NCBI RefSeq assembly: GCF_013466785.1
Contig: NZ_CP059163.1
Coordinates: 2,976,001 to 3,040,000 of the forward strand
Reading direction: 5' to 3'
DNA from: Nocardioides marinisabuli
GTDB lineage: Bacteria > Actinomycetota > Actinomycetes > Propionibacteriales > Nocardioidaceae
Length of the DNA: 64,000 bases
Numbering within the stretch: the stretch's first letter is position 1; the number at the start of each line of letters is the position of its first letter. Positions 26,650 to 35,092 of this stretch are shown piece by piece. Both the position numbers and the translations under genes were made by a program. The notes under the pieces were generated by a model. The model was not told the DNA's origin. It worked only from the letters and a program-made list of their open reading frames with translations, and searched no databases.

Positions 26650-26664
26650 GACGATGGATTTCGT
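26650..26664 (+). promoter_or_regulatory. 15-bp motif in the Lrp/potD divergent promoter
   Basis: GACGATGGATTTCGT matches the motifs at 36545-36559 (13 of 15 bases) and 38249-38263 (12 of 15). It lies 90 bases upstream of the substrate-binding protein gene and 54 upstream of the regulator gene. It is a candidate operator for the Lrp/AsnC protein or another island regulator. Confidence 0.45.
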
Positions 26665-26754
26665 TGCAGACTTGTTTCAGATCAACCGTTTCCCTTGTCC
26701 TGAGGGTGTCGACGGTGACACGATCCGAGTTCAGCCCCACCTTGGAGGTACCAG

Positions 26755-27975
26755 ATGACCGTCCATCCTGACCGCCTCGACGAGCTCCTCCGCGCCTCCC
26801 GTGCCGCGGGCGTGCGCGGTCTCGGACGCCGCTCCTTCCTGCGCGGCGCCTCGGTCTCCGCGCTCGCGGTGGGGGTGCCCGGGCTGCTGACCGCCTGTGG
26901 CACGGAGTCCCAGGTGCAGACCGCCGAGTCCTGCACCTCCGAGGACCTCTCGGACACCGAGAAGGCGCTGGTCTTCTCCAACTGGCCCGAGTACATCGAC
27001 CGCAAGGGCAAGAAGATGCCCACGCTCGAGGAGTTCCAGACCACCAGCGGCATCTCGGTCACCTACAACACCGACGTCAACGACAACACCGAGTTCTTCG
27101 GCAAGGTCAAGGACCAGCTCGGCGGGTGCGAGCCGATCGGGCGCGACATCATCGTGCTCACCGACTGGATGGCCGCCAGGATGGTCTCGCTGGGCTGGGT
27201 GCAGGAGCTCGACATGGGCGCCATGCCCAACGTGCAGGCCAACCTGAAGTCCGACCTGCGCTCGCCCACCTGGGACCCCGACCGCAGCTACAGCGTGCCG
27301 TGGCAGAGCGGGCTGACCGGCATCGCCTACAACGCCAAGTACACCGGCGAGGTGGGCAGCTTCGAGGAGCTGATGACCCGCAGCGACCTCAAGGGCAAGG
27401 TCAGCCTGCTCTCCGAGATGGGCGACACGATGCTCTTCATGCTGCTCCTCGAGGGCGCCGACCCCGAGGACTTCACCGAGGAGCAGTGGTCGGGCGCGCT
27501 CGGTCGCCTCGAGGGGTACGTCGGGTCCGGGCAGATCCGGCGGTTCACCGGCAACGACTACATCCGCGACCTCAACGCCGGCAACGTGGTGGCCTGCGAG
27601 GCGTGGTCGGGCGACGTCATCGCCATGCAGTACGACAACCCCGACATCAAGTGGGTGGTCCCCGAGGAGGGGCTCTCCCTGTGGTCCGACAACATGCTGG
27701 TGCCCAACAAGGCCGAGCACAAGGCCAACGCCGAGGCGCTGATGGACTTCTACTACCAGCCCGAGATCGCCGCCCAGCTGGCCGCCTGGGTCAACTACAT
27801 CTGCCCCGTCGAGGGGGCCCAGGAGGCGATGGAGCAGGTCGACGCCTCGCTCGTCGACAACCCCCTGATCTTCCCCGACGAGGACTTCCTGGCCAACGCC
27901 TACGGGTTCATGGAGCTCGACGAGTCCACGCGCCAGCAGTACGACAAGGACTTCGCCCGGGTGATCGGGGCCTGA
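26755..27975 (+). CDS. Polyamine ABC transporter substrate-binding protein (PotD/PotF-like)
   Basis: A 406-residue periplasmic-binding protein for putrescine/spermidine-type substrates. It carries a twin-arginine motif (GRRSFLRG) and a lipobox LTAC (Cys48), so it is probably a Tat-exported lipoprotein. The mature part begins with the family segment ALVFSNWPEYIDRKGKKMPT and contains FQTTSGISVTYNTDVNDN and VPWQSGLTGIAYN. GGAGGT lies a few bases upstream of ATG. The stop overlaps the ATPase start (TGATG). Substrate choice between putrescine, spermidine and others is not visible. Confidence 0.92.
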   Translation: MTVHPDRLDELLRASRAAGVRGLGRRSFLRGASVSALAVGVPGLLTACGTESQVQTAESCTSEDLSDTEKALVFSNWPEYIDRKGKKMPTLEEFQTTSGISVTYNTDVNDNTEFFGKVKDQLGGCEPIGRDIIVLTDWMAARMVSLGWVQELDMGAMPNVQANLKSDLRSPTWDPDRSYSVPWQSGLTGIAYNAKYTGEVGSFEELMTRSDLKGKVSLLSEMGDTMLFMLLLEGADPEDFTEEQWSGALGRLEGYVGSGQIRRFTGNDYIRDLNAGNVVACEAWSGDVIAMQYDNPDIKWVVPEEGLSLWSDNMLVPNKAEHKANAEALMDFYYQPEIAAQLAAWVNYICPVEGAQEAMEQVDASLVDNPLIFPDEDFLANAYGFMELDESTRQQYDKDFARVIGA

Positions 27976-29162
27976 TGGCGACCCGGACGAGCGTCCCGAG
28001 CGGAGGCACGGTGAGCCAGGAGAGCGGTGCGCAGGGGGCGGGCGCCGACCTGGTGCTGAGCGGCCTGACCAAGCGCTTCGCGTCGTTCACCGCCGTCGAC
28101 GACCTCGACCTGACGGTGCCCCAGGGCTCCTTCTTCGCCCTGCTGGGCCCGTCGGGCTGCGGCAAGACCACCACGCTGCGGATGGTGGCCGGTCTCGAGG
28201 AGCCGACCGGCGGCACGATCACGCTGGGCGACGACGACATCACCCACCTCAAGCCCTACAAGCGCCCGGTCAACACCGTCTTCCAGAGCTATGCGCTCTT
28301 CCCGCACCTCACCATCGCCGCCAACGTCGCCTTCGGGCTGCGGCGGCGCGGGCGCAAGCGGGTCGCCGAGGACGTCGAGCGGATGCTCGACCTGGTCGAG
28401 CTCACGGGTCTGGCCGACCGCCGCCCCGCCCAGCTGTCCGGCGGTCAGCAGCAGCGCGTGGCGCTGGCGCGGGCCCTGATCAACCAGCCCCGGGTGCTGC
28501 TGCTCGACGAGCCCCTCGGTGCGCTCGACCTCAAGCTGCGCCGGCAGATGCAGATCGAGCTCAAGCGGATCCAGACCGAGGTCGGGCTGACTTTCGTGCA
28601 CGTGACCCACGACCAGGAGGAGGCCATGACGATGGCCGACACCGTCGCGGTGATGAACGCGGGGCGCATCGAGCAGATGGGTCCGCCGGAGGTTCTCTAC
28701 GAGTGCCCGGCGACCACGTTCGTCGCCAACTTCCTGGGCCAGTCCAACCTGGTCGCGGGCCGGGTCCGCGACGGCGCGGGCGAGGGGGACCTCGTGCTCG
28801 ACGTGCACGGCACCACGGTGCACGCCGACCGTGCCCGCGCCGTGGTGGCGCAGGGCGACGTCTGGGTCGGCGTACGGCCCGAGAAGGTGGTGCTGGCACC
28901 GGCCGGAGGCGCACCGTCCGAGCCCGCGGGCAACTGCCTGCGCGGCGGGGTGGTCAGCGACGTCAGCTTCGTCGGGGTCAGCACCCAGTACCTCGTGCGG
29001 ATGCCGTGGGGCCAGGAGCTCACGGCCTTCTCCCAGAACTCCGGGCACCACGAGCGGCTGCGCACCGGCGCCGCGGTCGACCTGCACTGGTCGCCGGCGC
29101 ACACCTTCTGCCTCGACGCCTCCCAGGACGCCGCCGCCGGCGTCGAGCCCGAGGACCGGTGA
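27975..29162 (+). CDS. Polyamine ABC transporter ATP-binding protein (PotA-like)
   Basis: A 395-residue importer ATPase. Walker A GPSGCGKT at about residues 58-65, Q-loop in NTVFQSYALFPHLT, signature LSGGQQQRVALARAL, Walker B VLLLDEPLGALD and H-loop VHVTHDQEEAMTMAD are all intact. The last ~130 residues form the TOBE domain. Start ATG overlaps the binding-protein stop; stop overlaps the GTG of the first permease. Confidence 0.95.
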   Translation: MATRTSVPSGGTVSQESGAQGAGADLVLSGLTKRFASFTAVDDLDLTVPQGSFFALLGPSGCGKTTTLRMVAGLEEPTGGTITLGDDDITHLKPYKRPVNTVFQSYALFPHLTIAANVAFGLRRRGRKRVAEDVERMLDLVELTGLADRRPAQLSGGQQQRVALARALINQPRVLLLDEPLGALDLKLRRQMQIELKRIQTEVGLTFVHVTHDQEEAMTMADTVAVMNAGRIEQMGPPEVLYECPATTFVANFLGQSNLVAGRVRDGAGEGDLVLDVHGTTVHADRARAVVAQGDVWVGVRPEKVVLAPAGGAPSEPAGNCLRGGVVSDVSFVGVSTQYLVRMPWGQELTAFSQNSGHHERLRTGAAVDLHWSPAHTFCLDASQDAAAGVEPEDR

Positions 29163-30064
29163 GCGTGGCCGGCCCGTTGCGCACCGCCGAGCCGACCGGG
29201 ACGCCGCCCGCGCCCGGCGGGCGTCGCGGCGGTCTGAGCGGCTACCTGCTGCTGCTGCCCGGCGGCGTGTGGCTGGCGCTGTTCTTCGTGGTGCCCACCG
29301 CGACGCTGGTCGCGACCAGCCTCTATGACCCGAGCGGGTCGCTCCAGCTGGGCTACCGGATGACCGGTCACGTGCAGAACTACGCCGACTCCATCCAGGA
29401 CTACTCGCCCCAGCTGGTGCGCAGCTTCCTGTACGCCGGCGCCGCGACGCTGGCCTGCGTCGTGCTCGGGTTCCCGCTCGCGTACGCCATCGCCTTCAAG
29501 GCGGGGCGGTGGAAGAACCTGATGCTGGTCGCCGTCATCGCGCCGTTCTTCACCAGCTTCCTGGTGCGCACCCTGTCGTGGCAGTACATCCTCGGCGACA
29601 ACGAGGCCCTGGTCTCCTTCCTGCGGACGATCCGGGTGCTGGGGGAGGACGGGCACCTGCTCGCCACGCCGTTCGCGGTCGTGACCGGGCTGACCTACAA
29701 CTTCCTGCCGTTCATGGTGCTGCCGCTCTACGCCTCGCTGGAGAAGATCGACCACCGGTTCCTCGAGGCCGCCGCCGACCTCTACTCCTCGCCGTTCACC
29801 GCCTTCCGCACCGTGACCCTGCCGCTGGCGATGCCCGGGCTGGTCGCCGGCACCCTGCTGACCTTCATCCCCTCGGCCGGCGACTACATCAACTCCGAGC
29901 TGCTGGGCAATCCGCAGACCCGCATGGTCGGCAACGAGATCCAGGACCTCTTCGCCGCCGGCGACTACCCGACGGCCTCCGCGCTGTCGGTCACCTTGAT
30001 GGCCGCCATCGTGGTGCTGGTCTTCGTCTACGTGCGCCGCTCGGGCACCGAGGACCTGGTGTGA
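29159..30064 (+). CDS. Polyamine ABC transporter permease (PotB-like)
   Basis: A 301-residue inner-membrane permease with six hydrophobic segments. The EAA loop interacting with the ATPase is visible as LEAAADLYSSPFTAFRTVTL. GTG 29159 gives a GTGA overlap with the ATPase stop; GTG 29165 is an alternative start. The stop overlaps the next permease gene. Confidence 0.93.
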   Translation: MSVAGPLRTAEPTGTPPAPGGRRGGLSGYLLLLPGGVWLALFFVVPTATLVATSLYDPSGSLQLGYRMTGHVQNYADSIQDYSPQLVRSFLYAGAATLACVVLGFPLAYAIAFKAGRWKNLMLVAVIAPFFTSFLVRTLSWQYILGDNEALVSFLRTIRVLGEDGHLLATPFAVVTGLTYNFLPFMVLPLYASLEKIDHRFLEAAADLYSSPFTAFRTVTLPLAMPGLVAGTLLTFIPSAGDYINSELLGNPQTRMVGNEIQDLFAAGDYPTASALSVTLMAAIVVLVFVYVRRSGTEDLV

Positions 30065-30897
30065 GCGCCGCGACCGCGACCGCGCGGCGGGCCGGACGTG
30101 GCCCCGGCCGGTGGCTGGCCGACCACCTGGTCCTGGTCCTGGGCCTGCTGGTGCTGGTCTACATGACGGTGCCGGTGCTCGTGGTGATGCTGATGTCCTT
30201 CAACGACCCGGCCAGCCGCAACAGCTACAGCTTCGACGGGTTCACCCTCGCCAACTGGACCGACGTCTGCGGGCCCTTCCAGCTGTGCGAGTCGCTGGTC
30301 ACCAGCCTGCAGATCGGCCTGCTGGCGACCCTGGGCGCGACCCTGCTGGGCACCCTGATGGCCTTCGCGATGGTCCGGCACCGCTTCCGCGGCCGCAGCG
30401 CCGCCAACCTGCTGATCTTCCTGCCGATGGCCACGCCCGAGGTGGTGATGGGCTCCTCGCTGCTGGCGCTCTTCGTCAACGTCGGCGTGGCCGGCCTCCT
30501 CGGCTTCTGGACCATCCTGGTCGCGCACGTGCTCTTCTGCCTGTCCTTCGTCGTGGTGACCGTCAAGGCACGCCTGGCCGGGCTCGACCCGCGCCTGGAG
30601 CAGGCGGCGATGGACCTGTACGCCAACGAGTGGCAGACGTTCTGGCGGATCAGCTTCCCGCTGGTCTTCCCGGGCATCCTCGGGGCGGCGCTGCTGTCCT
30701 TCTCGCTGTCCTTCGACGACTTCATCATCACCAACCTCAACGCCGGGCAGGAGGTCACCTTCCCGATGTTCGTGTGGGGCGCGGCGCAGCGCGGCATCCC
30801 GCCGCAGATCAACGTCGTGGGCACCATCATGTTCCTGGTCGCGATGGCCGTCGTCCTCGCCGGTGAGCTCGCCAGCCGGAGACGGGCCGGGCGGTGA
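30061..30897 (+). CDS. Polyamine ABC transporter permease (PotC-like)
   Basis: A 278-residue second permease with about six hydrophobic segments and the EAA loop LEQAAMDLYANEWQTFWRIS. The segment FSLSFDDFIITNL is characteristic of PotC/PotI-type permeases. GTG 30061 overlaps the preceding stop, and its own stop overlaps the GTG of the oxidoreductase, so transport and oxidation are translationally linked. Confidence 0.93.
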   Translation: MSAATATARRAGRGPGRWLADHLVLVLGLLVLVYMTVPVLVVMLMSFNDPASRNSYSFDGFTLANWTDVCGPFQLCESLVTSLQIGLLATLGATLLGTLMAFAMVRHRFRGRSAANLLIFLPMATPEVVMGSSLLALFVNVGVAGLLGFWTILVAHVLFCLSFVVVTVKARLAGLDPRLEQAAMDLYANEWQTFWRISFPLVFPGILGAALLSFSLSFDDFIITNLNAGQEVTFPMFVWGAAQRGIPPQINVVGTIMFLVAMAVVLAGELASRRRAGR

Positions 30898-32306
30898 GCA
30901 CCACCGCCGAGCGGGCCCTCGCGCAGGCCGAGCCGCGGACGTACTGGCTCGACGACCCCGACCGGCCGGTGCCGGAGCCCCCGTTGACCGGCGCCGCCCG
31001 CGCCGACCTGGTCGTGGTGGGCGGCGGCTACACCGGGCTCTGGACGGCGCTGCTGGCCCGCGCCCGCCACCCCTCGGCGTCGGTGCTGCTGCTCGAGGCG
31101 GGGGAGTGCGGCGGGCAGGCCAGCGGCCGCAACGGCGGCTTCGCCTCCGCCAGCCTGACCCACGGCTTCGGCAACGGCCTCGAGCGCTGGCCCGAGGAGC
31201 TGGCGCAGCTCGACCGGCTCGGCGCCGAGAACCTGCGCGAGATCGGCGAGACGGTCTCCGCGCTCGGCATCGACTGCGACTGGCGCGAGGTCGGCGAGCT
31301 GACGGTCGCCACGCGGCCCCACCACGTCGAGGAGCTGCAGGAGCTGCGCGGCGCGCTGGTCGAGCACGGCCATGAGGCGAGCTGGCTGGACGCCGCCGAG
31401 GCCCAGGCCCAGGTCGCGTCGCCGACGTACCTCGGGGCGCTGAGTGAGCCCACCGGCCTGGCGCTCGTCGAGCCCGCCCGGCTGGCCTGGGGCCTGCGGC
31501 GGGCCTGCCTCGACGCCGGTGTCGTGGTGCACGAGTCGACGCGGGTCACGGGGCTGGAGCGCTCCGGCGTCGGGGTCGAGCTGCGGACCCTGGGTCCGCA
31601 GGGGGCAGGTCGGGTGCGGGCGGGCCGGGTCGCGCTGGCCACCAACGCCTTCCCGCCGCTGCTGCGCCGGCTGCGGCTGATGAGCGTGCCGGTCTACGAC
31701 CACGTGCTGATGACCGAGCCGCTCTCGGCCTCCCAGCTCGCCTCGATCGGGTGGTCGCGGCGCCAGGGGATCGGCGACGCCGCCCACCAGTTCCACTACT
31801 ACCGGCTCACCCGCGACGACCGGATCCTGTGGGGCGGCTACGACGCTGTCTACCACTGGGGCAGCCGCATCGACGCCTCCCTCGAGCAGCGCGAGCAGAC
31901 CCACCGGCTGCTCGCCGAGCACTTCCTCGAGACGTTCCCGCAGCTGGCCGGCCTCCGCTTCACGCACCGGTGGGGCGGGGTCATCGACACCTGCACCCGC
32001 TTCTCGGCGTTCTTCGGCACCGCGGTCTCGGGCCGGGTCGGCTACGCGCTGGGCTACACCGGGCTCGGGGTCGCCGCCTCGCGGTTCGGGGCGCAGGTGG
32101 TGCTCGACCTGCTCGACGGCGCCGACACCGAGCGCACCCGGCTGCGGATGGTCCGCGAACGCCCCCTGCCCTTCCCGCCCGAGCCGCTGCGCTCGGCCGG
32201 CATCAACCTCACCCGCTGGTCCCTGGACCGGGCCGACCGTCGTGGTGGGCAGCGCAACCTGTGGCTGCGTGGCCTCGACGCCGCTGGCCTCGGCTTCGAC
32301 TCCTGA
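30894..32306 (+). CDS. FAD-dependent amine oxidoreductase (PuuB/OrdL-like)
   Basis: A 470-residue DAO-family flavoenzyme. N-terminal FAD motif DLVVVGGGYTGLWTALLAR and the family segment GQASGRNGGFASASL; C-terminal GYTGLGVAASRFGAQVVLDL. By family it oxidises an amine such as gamma-glutamylputrescine, N-methylated amino acids or a polyamine to an aldehyde or imine. It is the last gene of the coupled potDABC operon, which supports a polyamine-derived substrate. The TGA stop is also the first three bases of the 22-bp repeat array B2. Confidence 0.88.
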   Translation: MSTTAERALAQAEPRTYWLDDPDRPVPEPPLTGAARADLVVVGGGYTGLWTALLARARHPSASVLLLEAGECGGQASGRNGGFASASLTHGFGNGLERWPEELAQLDRLGAENLREIGETVSALGIDCDWREVGELTVATRPHHVEELQELRGALVEHGHEASWLDAAEAQAQVASPTYLGALSEPTGLALVEPARLAWGLRRACLDAGVVVHESTRVTGLERSGVGVELRTLGPQGAGRVRAGRVALATNAFPPLLRRLRLMSVPVYDHVLMTEPLSASQLASIGWSRRQGIGDAAHQFHYYRLTRDDRILWGGYDAVYHWGSRIDASLEQREQTHRLLAEHFLETFPQLAGLRFTHRWGGVIDTCTRFSAFFGTAVSGRVGYALGYTGLGVAASRFGAQVVLDLLDGADTERTRLRMVRERPLPFPPEPLRSAGINLTRWSLDRADRRGGQRNLWLRGLDAAGLGFDS

Positions 32307-32413
32307 CCCGGCGCAAATGTCATGCCGACCCGGCGCATATCTCCCGCCGACCCGGCGCAAATCGCGCGCTGACCCGGCGCAGATCTCGCGTCGACCCGAC
32401 TCGGACCTCCCAC
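32304..32413 (+). repeat. 22-bp tandem repeat array B2, five units
   Basis: Units 32304-32325, 32326-32347, 32348-32369, 32370-32391 and a degenerate fifth at 32392-32413. Each is 22 bases, with a conserved half (C/T)GACCCGGCGC and a variable half. The first unit starts with the TGA stop of the oxidoreductase and all units face the same way as that gene. No spacers separate them. Confidence 0.9.
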
Positions 32414-32485
32414 CCCTCGACGGGTTCTCCACAGGCAGCGCAGGTGCCACTGGCGCGGCGGGGCCCCGCGGAGCAGCCTGAGGAC

Positions 32486-33424
32486 ATGGCGCAGATCATC
32501 GACCTCGGGCACTCGCTGCCGCTGGACCGTCCCTTCACCACCGCTGAGGCGCACGACCGTGGCCTGGGCGACCGGCAGCTGCGGCGGATGGTGCAGCACG
32601 GCTGGCTGCGCCGGCCCGCCCACGGCGTGTACGTCGTCGGCGCGCTGGAGGACACCCTCGAGCTGCGGTGCGCGGTGCTGCGGCTGGTGGTCCCCGACGA
32701 CGCGTTCCTCTGCGACCACACCGCGGCCTGGCTCCACGCGGGCGACCGGGCGCTGGCACCCAACGACCACTTGGGCACCCCCGAGATCGCGTGCTTCAAG
32801 CGCGCGGGGCGGTTGAGGAGGTCGACCGTGCGCAGTGGTGAGCGCGCCGTGCGTGACAGCGACCTCGTCGAGATCGGGGGCCTGGTCACCACCACGCCGC
32901 TGCGCACCGCGCTCGATCTCGGCCGGCTGCCCCGCTCCAACGACGCGAGGCTGCACGGGATGGACACCATGCTCTCGCTGGGCGTCTTCGAGCACGGGGA
33001 GCTCCTGGCGGGCGTGAACAGGTTCGCCGGCCAGCGTGGCGTCGTGGCCCTCCGTGCCCTGGTCATGCTGGCCGACGGTGGCTCGGAGTCCTTCGGCGAG
33101 TCCGCGCTGCGCCTGCGGTGGCACCAGGCGGGGCTCCCGCGCCCGGTCACCCAGCTCGAGGTGCCGCGCGACGGGGGAGCGGCGTACCGCCTGGACATGG
33201 GGCTGCCCGAGGAGAAGGCGGGAGCCGAGTACGACGGCCAGGAGTTCCACTCCTCGCCCGAGCAGCGTGAGCACGACCAGGCGCGGCGGGCCTGGTTGCG
33301 CCGGGCGTGGACGGTCGAGGTCTTCCGTAGGGACAACGTCTTCGGCGGTGAGCAGGACGCGGAGCGGCGCCTGCGCGCTCTGCACGAGAGCATCACCAGC
33401 AACCGGCGCCGGCACTACCTCTGA
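32486..33424 (+). CDS. Winged-helix plus DUF559/Vsr-like nuclease-fold protein
   Basis: A 312-residue protein. The N-terminal ~60 residues resemble the AbiEi-type winged helix (PFTTAEAHDRGLGDRQLRRM, then GWLRRPAHGVYVV). The C-terminal ~90 residues match the DUF559/Vsr-like pattern with YRLDMGLPEEKAGAEYDGQE: Asp237, Glu248, Asp250 and His255, then REHDQARRAWLRRAW. This suggests a PD-(D/E)XK nuclease; activity is not shown. Such genes are common and often multi-copy in actinobacteria, with no assigned role. This copy lies between a forward 22-bp array and a reverse 22-bp array. A TTCTCCACAGG motif is 51 bases upstream of ATG, and a similar one lies upstream of the decayed paralogue at 47033-48011. 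Confidence 0.75.
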   Translation: MAQIIDLGHSLPLDRPFTTAEAHDRGLGDRQLRRMVQHGWLRRPAHGVYVVGALEDTLELRCAVLRLVVPDDAFLCDHTAAWLHAGDRALAPNDHLGTPEIACFKRAGRLRRSTVRSGERAVRDSDLVEIGGLVTTTPLRTALDLGRLPRSNDARLHGMDTMLSLGVFEHGELLAGVNRFAGQRGVVALRALVMLADGGSESFGESALRLRWHQAGLPRPVTQLEVPRDGGAAYRLDMGLPEEKAGAEYDGQEFHSSPEQREHDQARRAWLRRAWTVEVFRRDNVFGGEQDAERRLRALHESITSNRRRHYL

Positions 33425-33488
33425 GTCCGGTTCGAGCCGGCTCGGTGCGAGGTATGGGCCGGGTCGGCGCGAGATTCGCGCCGGGTCA
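33423..33488 (-). repeat. 22-bp tandem repeat array B3, three units
   Basis: On the - strand the units are 33488-33467, 33466-33445 and 33444-33423. The first begins with the TGA of the dehydrogenase gene; the third is degenerate and ends inside the TGA (33422-33424) of the convergent nuclease-like gene. Thus the array exactly fills the gap between two convergent stop codons. Confidence 0.88.
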
Positions 33489-34994
33489 GCGGTGCTGGGG
33501 GAAGCCGAGGTCGATGCCGGGCCGGGGGAGATCGGGCGTGGGCCAGCGCGAGGTCACGACCTTGCCGCGGGTGAAGAAGTGGATGCCCTCGGTGCCGTGG
33601 GCGTGGGAGTCGCCGAAGAGCGAGCTCTTCCAGCCGCCGAAGGAGTAGTAGGCCATCGGCACCGGGATCGGCACGTTGACCCCGACCATCCCGACCTCCA
33701 CCTCGTGCTGGAAGCGCCGCGCCGCGCCGCCGTCGTGGGTGAAGATCGCGGTGCCGTTGCCGTAGGGGTTGGCGTTGACCAGATCGAGCGCGGCGTCGTA
33801 CGACGGCACCCGCAGCACCGACAGCACCGGCCCGAAGATCTCGTCGGTGTAGACAGACATCGACGTCTCGACGTGGTCGAGCATGGTGGGCCCGAGCCAG
33901 AAGCCTCCCTCGGCGCCGTCGGGCTGCACCCCTCGGCCGTCGACCACGACGCTCGCGCCCGCCTCGGCGCCGGCGTCGACGTAGGAGGCCACCTTGTCGC
34001 GGTGCGTGGCGGTGACCAGCGGCCCCATGTCGCTGCCGCGTCGCCCGTCACCGGTGACCAGGCCCGCCATCCGCTCCGCGATCAGCGGCACCAGGCGGTC
34101 GGCGACCGGGTCGACGCACACGAGCGCCGAGATCGCCATGCAGCGCTCGCCGGCGGAGCCAAAGCCGGCGGAGACCGCGGCGTCGGCGGCCGCCTCGAGG
34201 TCGGCGTCGGGCAGGACCACCATGTGGTTCTTGGCGCCGCCCAGCGCCTGCACGCGCTTGCCGTGGGCGGTGCCGGTCTCGTAGACGTAGCGCGCGACCG
34301 GCGTCGAGCCCACGAAGGAGACCGCCTTGACGTCGCGGTGGGTCAGCAAGGAGTCGACGGCGACCTTGTCGCCCTGCACGACGTTGAAGACACCGTCGGG
34401 CAGGCCCGCCTCGGCCCAGATCTCGGCCAGCAGCAGCGATGTCGACGGGTCCTTCTCCGAGGGCTTGAGCACCACGGCGTTGCCGCAGGCGATCGCCACC
34501 GGCACGAACCACAGCGGCACCATCGCGGGGAAGTTGAACGGCGAGATCACCGCGACGACACCGAGGGCCTGGCGGATGGAGTAGACGTCGACACCGCTCG
34601 ACACGCCCTCGCTGAAGCCGCCCTTGAGCAGGTGCGGCGCCCCGCAGGCGAACTCCGCGACCTCGAGACCGCGCTGCACCTCGCCGAGCGCGTCGTCGAG
34701 GACCTTGCCGTGCTCGGCGGTGATCGCGGCGGCGACCTCCTCGCGGCGGCGTACGAGCACCTCGCGGAACGCGAACAGCACCGACGTACGCCGCGACAGC
34801 GAGGTCTCGGCCCACTCGCGGCCCGCGGCCACGGCGTCGGCGACGACGGCGTCGACCTCGGCGCCGCTCGCGAGCGCCACCCGGCCGCTCACCTGACCCG
34901 TGGCCGGGTCGTGCACGTCGGCGTACCGCTCGGGCTCGGGGGTGGTGCCGGGCCAGCGGGCGCCGGCGCGCCAGTGCGGGATCAGGGTGCTCAC
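33486..34994 (-). CDS. mmsA: CoA-acylating methylmalonate/malonate-semialdehyde dehydrogenase
   Basis: A 502-residue aldehyde dehydrogenase of the MmsA/IolA type. Signature segments: VVAVISPFNFPAMVPLWFVP, QALGGAKNHMVVLPDAD, the catalytic Cys in GSAGERCMAI, and FFTRGKVVTSRW at the C-terminus. These enzymes turn methylmalonate semialdehyde to propanoyl-CoA or malonate semialdehyde to acetyl-CoA. Because it directly follows a beta-alanine-type aminotransferase, malonate semialdehyde is the more likely substrate here (BauC-like), an inference. GTG 34994 follows AGGAGT. The stop codon opens array B3. Confidence 0.9.
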   Translation of the reverse strand: MSTLIPHWRAGARWPGTTPEPERYADVHDPATGQVSGRVALASGAEVDAVVADAVAAGREWAETSLSRRTSVLFAFREVLVRRREEVAAAITAEHGKVLDDALGEVQRGLEVAEFACGAPHLLKGGFSEGVSSGVDVYSIRQALGVVAVISPFNFPAMVPLWFVPVAIACGNAVVLKPSEKDPSTSLLLAEIWAEAGLPDGVFNVVQGDKVAVDSLLTHRDVKAVSFVGSTPVARYVYETGTAHGKRVQALGGAKNHMVVLPDADLEAAADAAVSAGFGSAGERCMAISALVCVDPVADRLVPLIAERMAGLVTGDGRRGSDMGPLVTATHRDKVASYVDAGAEAGASVVVDGRGVQPDGAEGGFWLGPTMLDHVETSMSVYTDEIFGPVLSVLRVPSYDAALDLVNANPYGNGTAIFTHDGGAARRFQHEVEVGMVGVNVPIPVPMAYYSFGGWKSSLFGDSHAHGTEGIHFFTRGKVVTSRWPTPDLPRPGIDLGFPQHR

Positions 34995-35004
34995 AGGACT
35001 CCTG

Positions 35005-35092
35005 GGTGCGGGTTCGGGCCGGGTCGACGCGAGATGTGCGCCGGGTCGGGGCGAAGTATGCGCCGGGTCGACGCGAGATGTGCGCCGGGTCA
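35005..35092 (-). repeat. 22-bp tandem repeat array B4, four units
   Basis: Units on the - strand: 35092-35071, 35070-35049, 35048-35027 and 35026-35005. The first begins with the TGA stop of the aminotransferase, and units 1 and 3 share the same 21 bases after the first. The array fills nearly the whole gap between the aminotransferase stop and the Shine-Dalgarno region of mmsA, so it would be inside a bicistronic mRNA. Confidence 0.9.

Noticed and set aside
28703..29158. Upstream extension of the PotB-like permease
   Set aside because: The open frame overlaps the PotA C-terminus in another phase and is Arg/Gly-rich. The GTGA overlap at 29159 gives a normal-length permease.
32304..32413. 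CRISPR array
   Set aside because: The units are contiguous 22-mers with no unique spacers, and no cas gene is nearby.
33431..33442. tRNA T-arm-like TTCGAGCC sequence
   Set aside because: It lies within a degenerate 22-bp repeat unit; no cloverleaf can be built around it.
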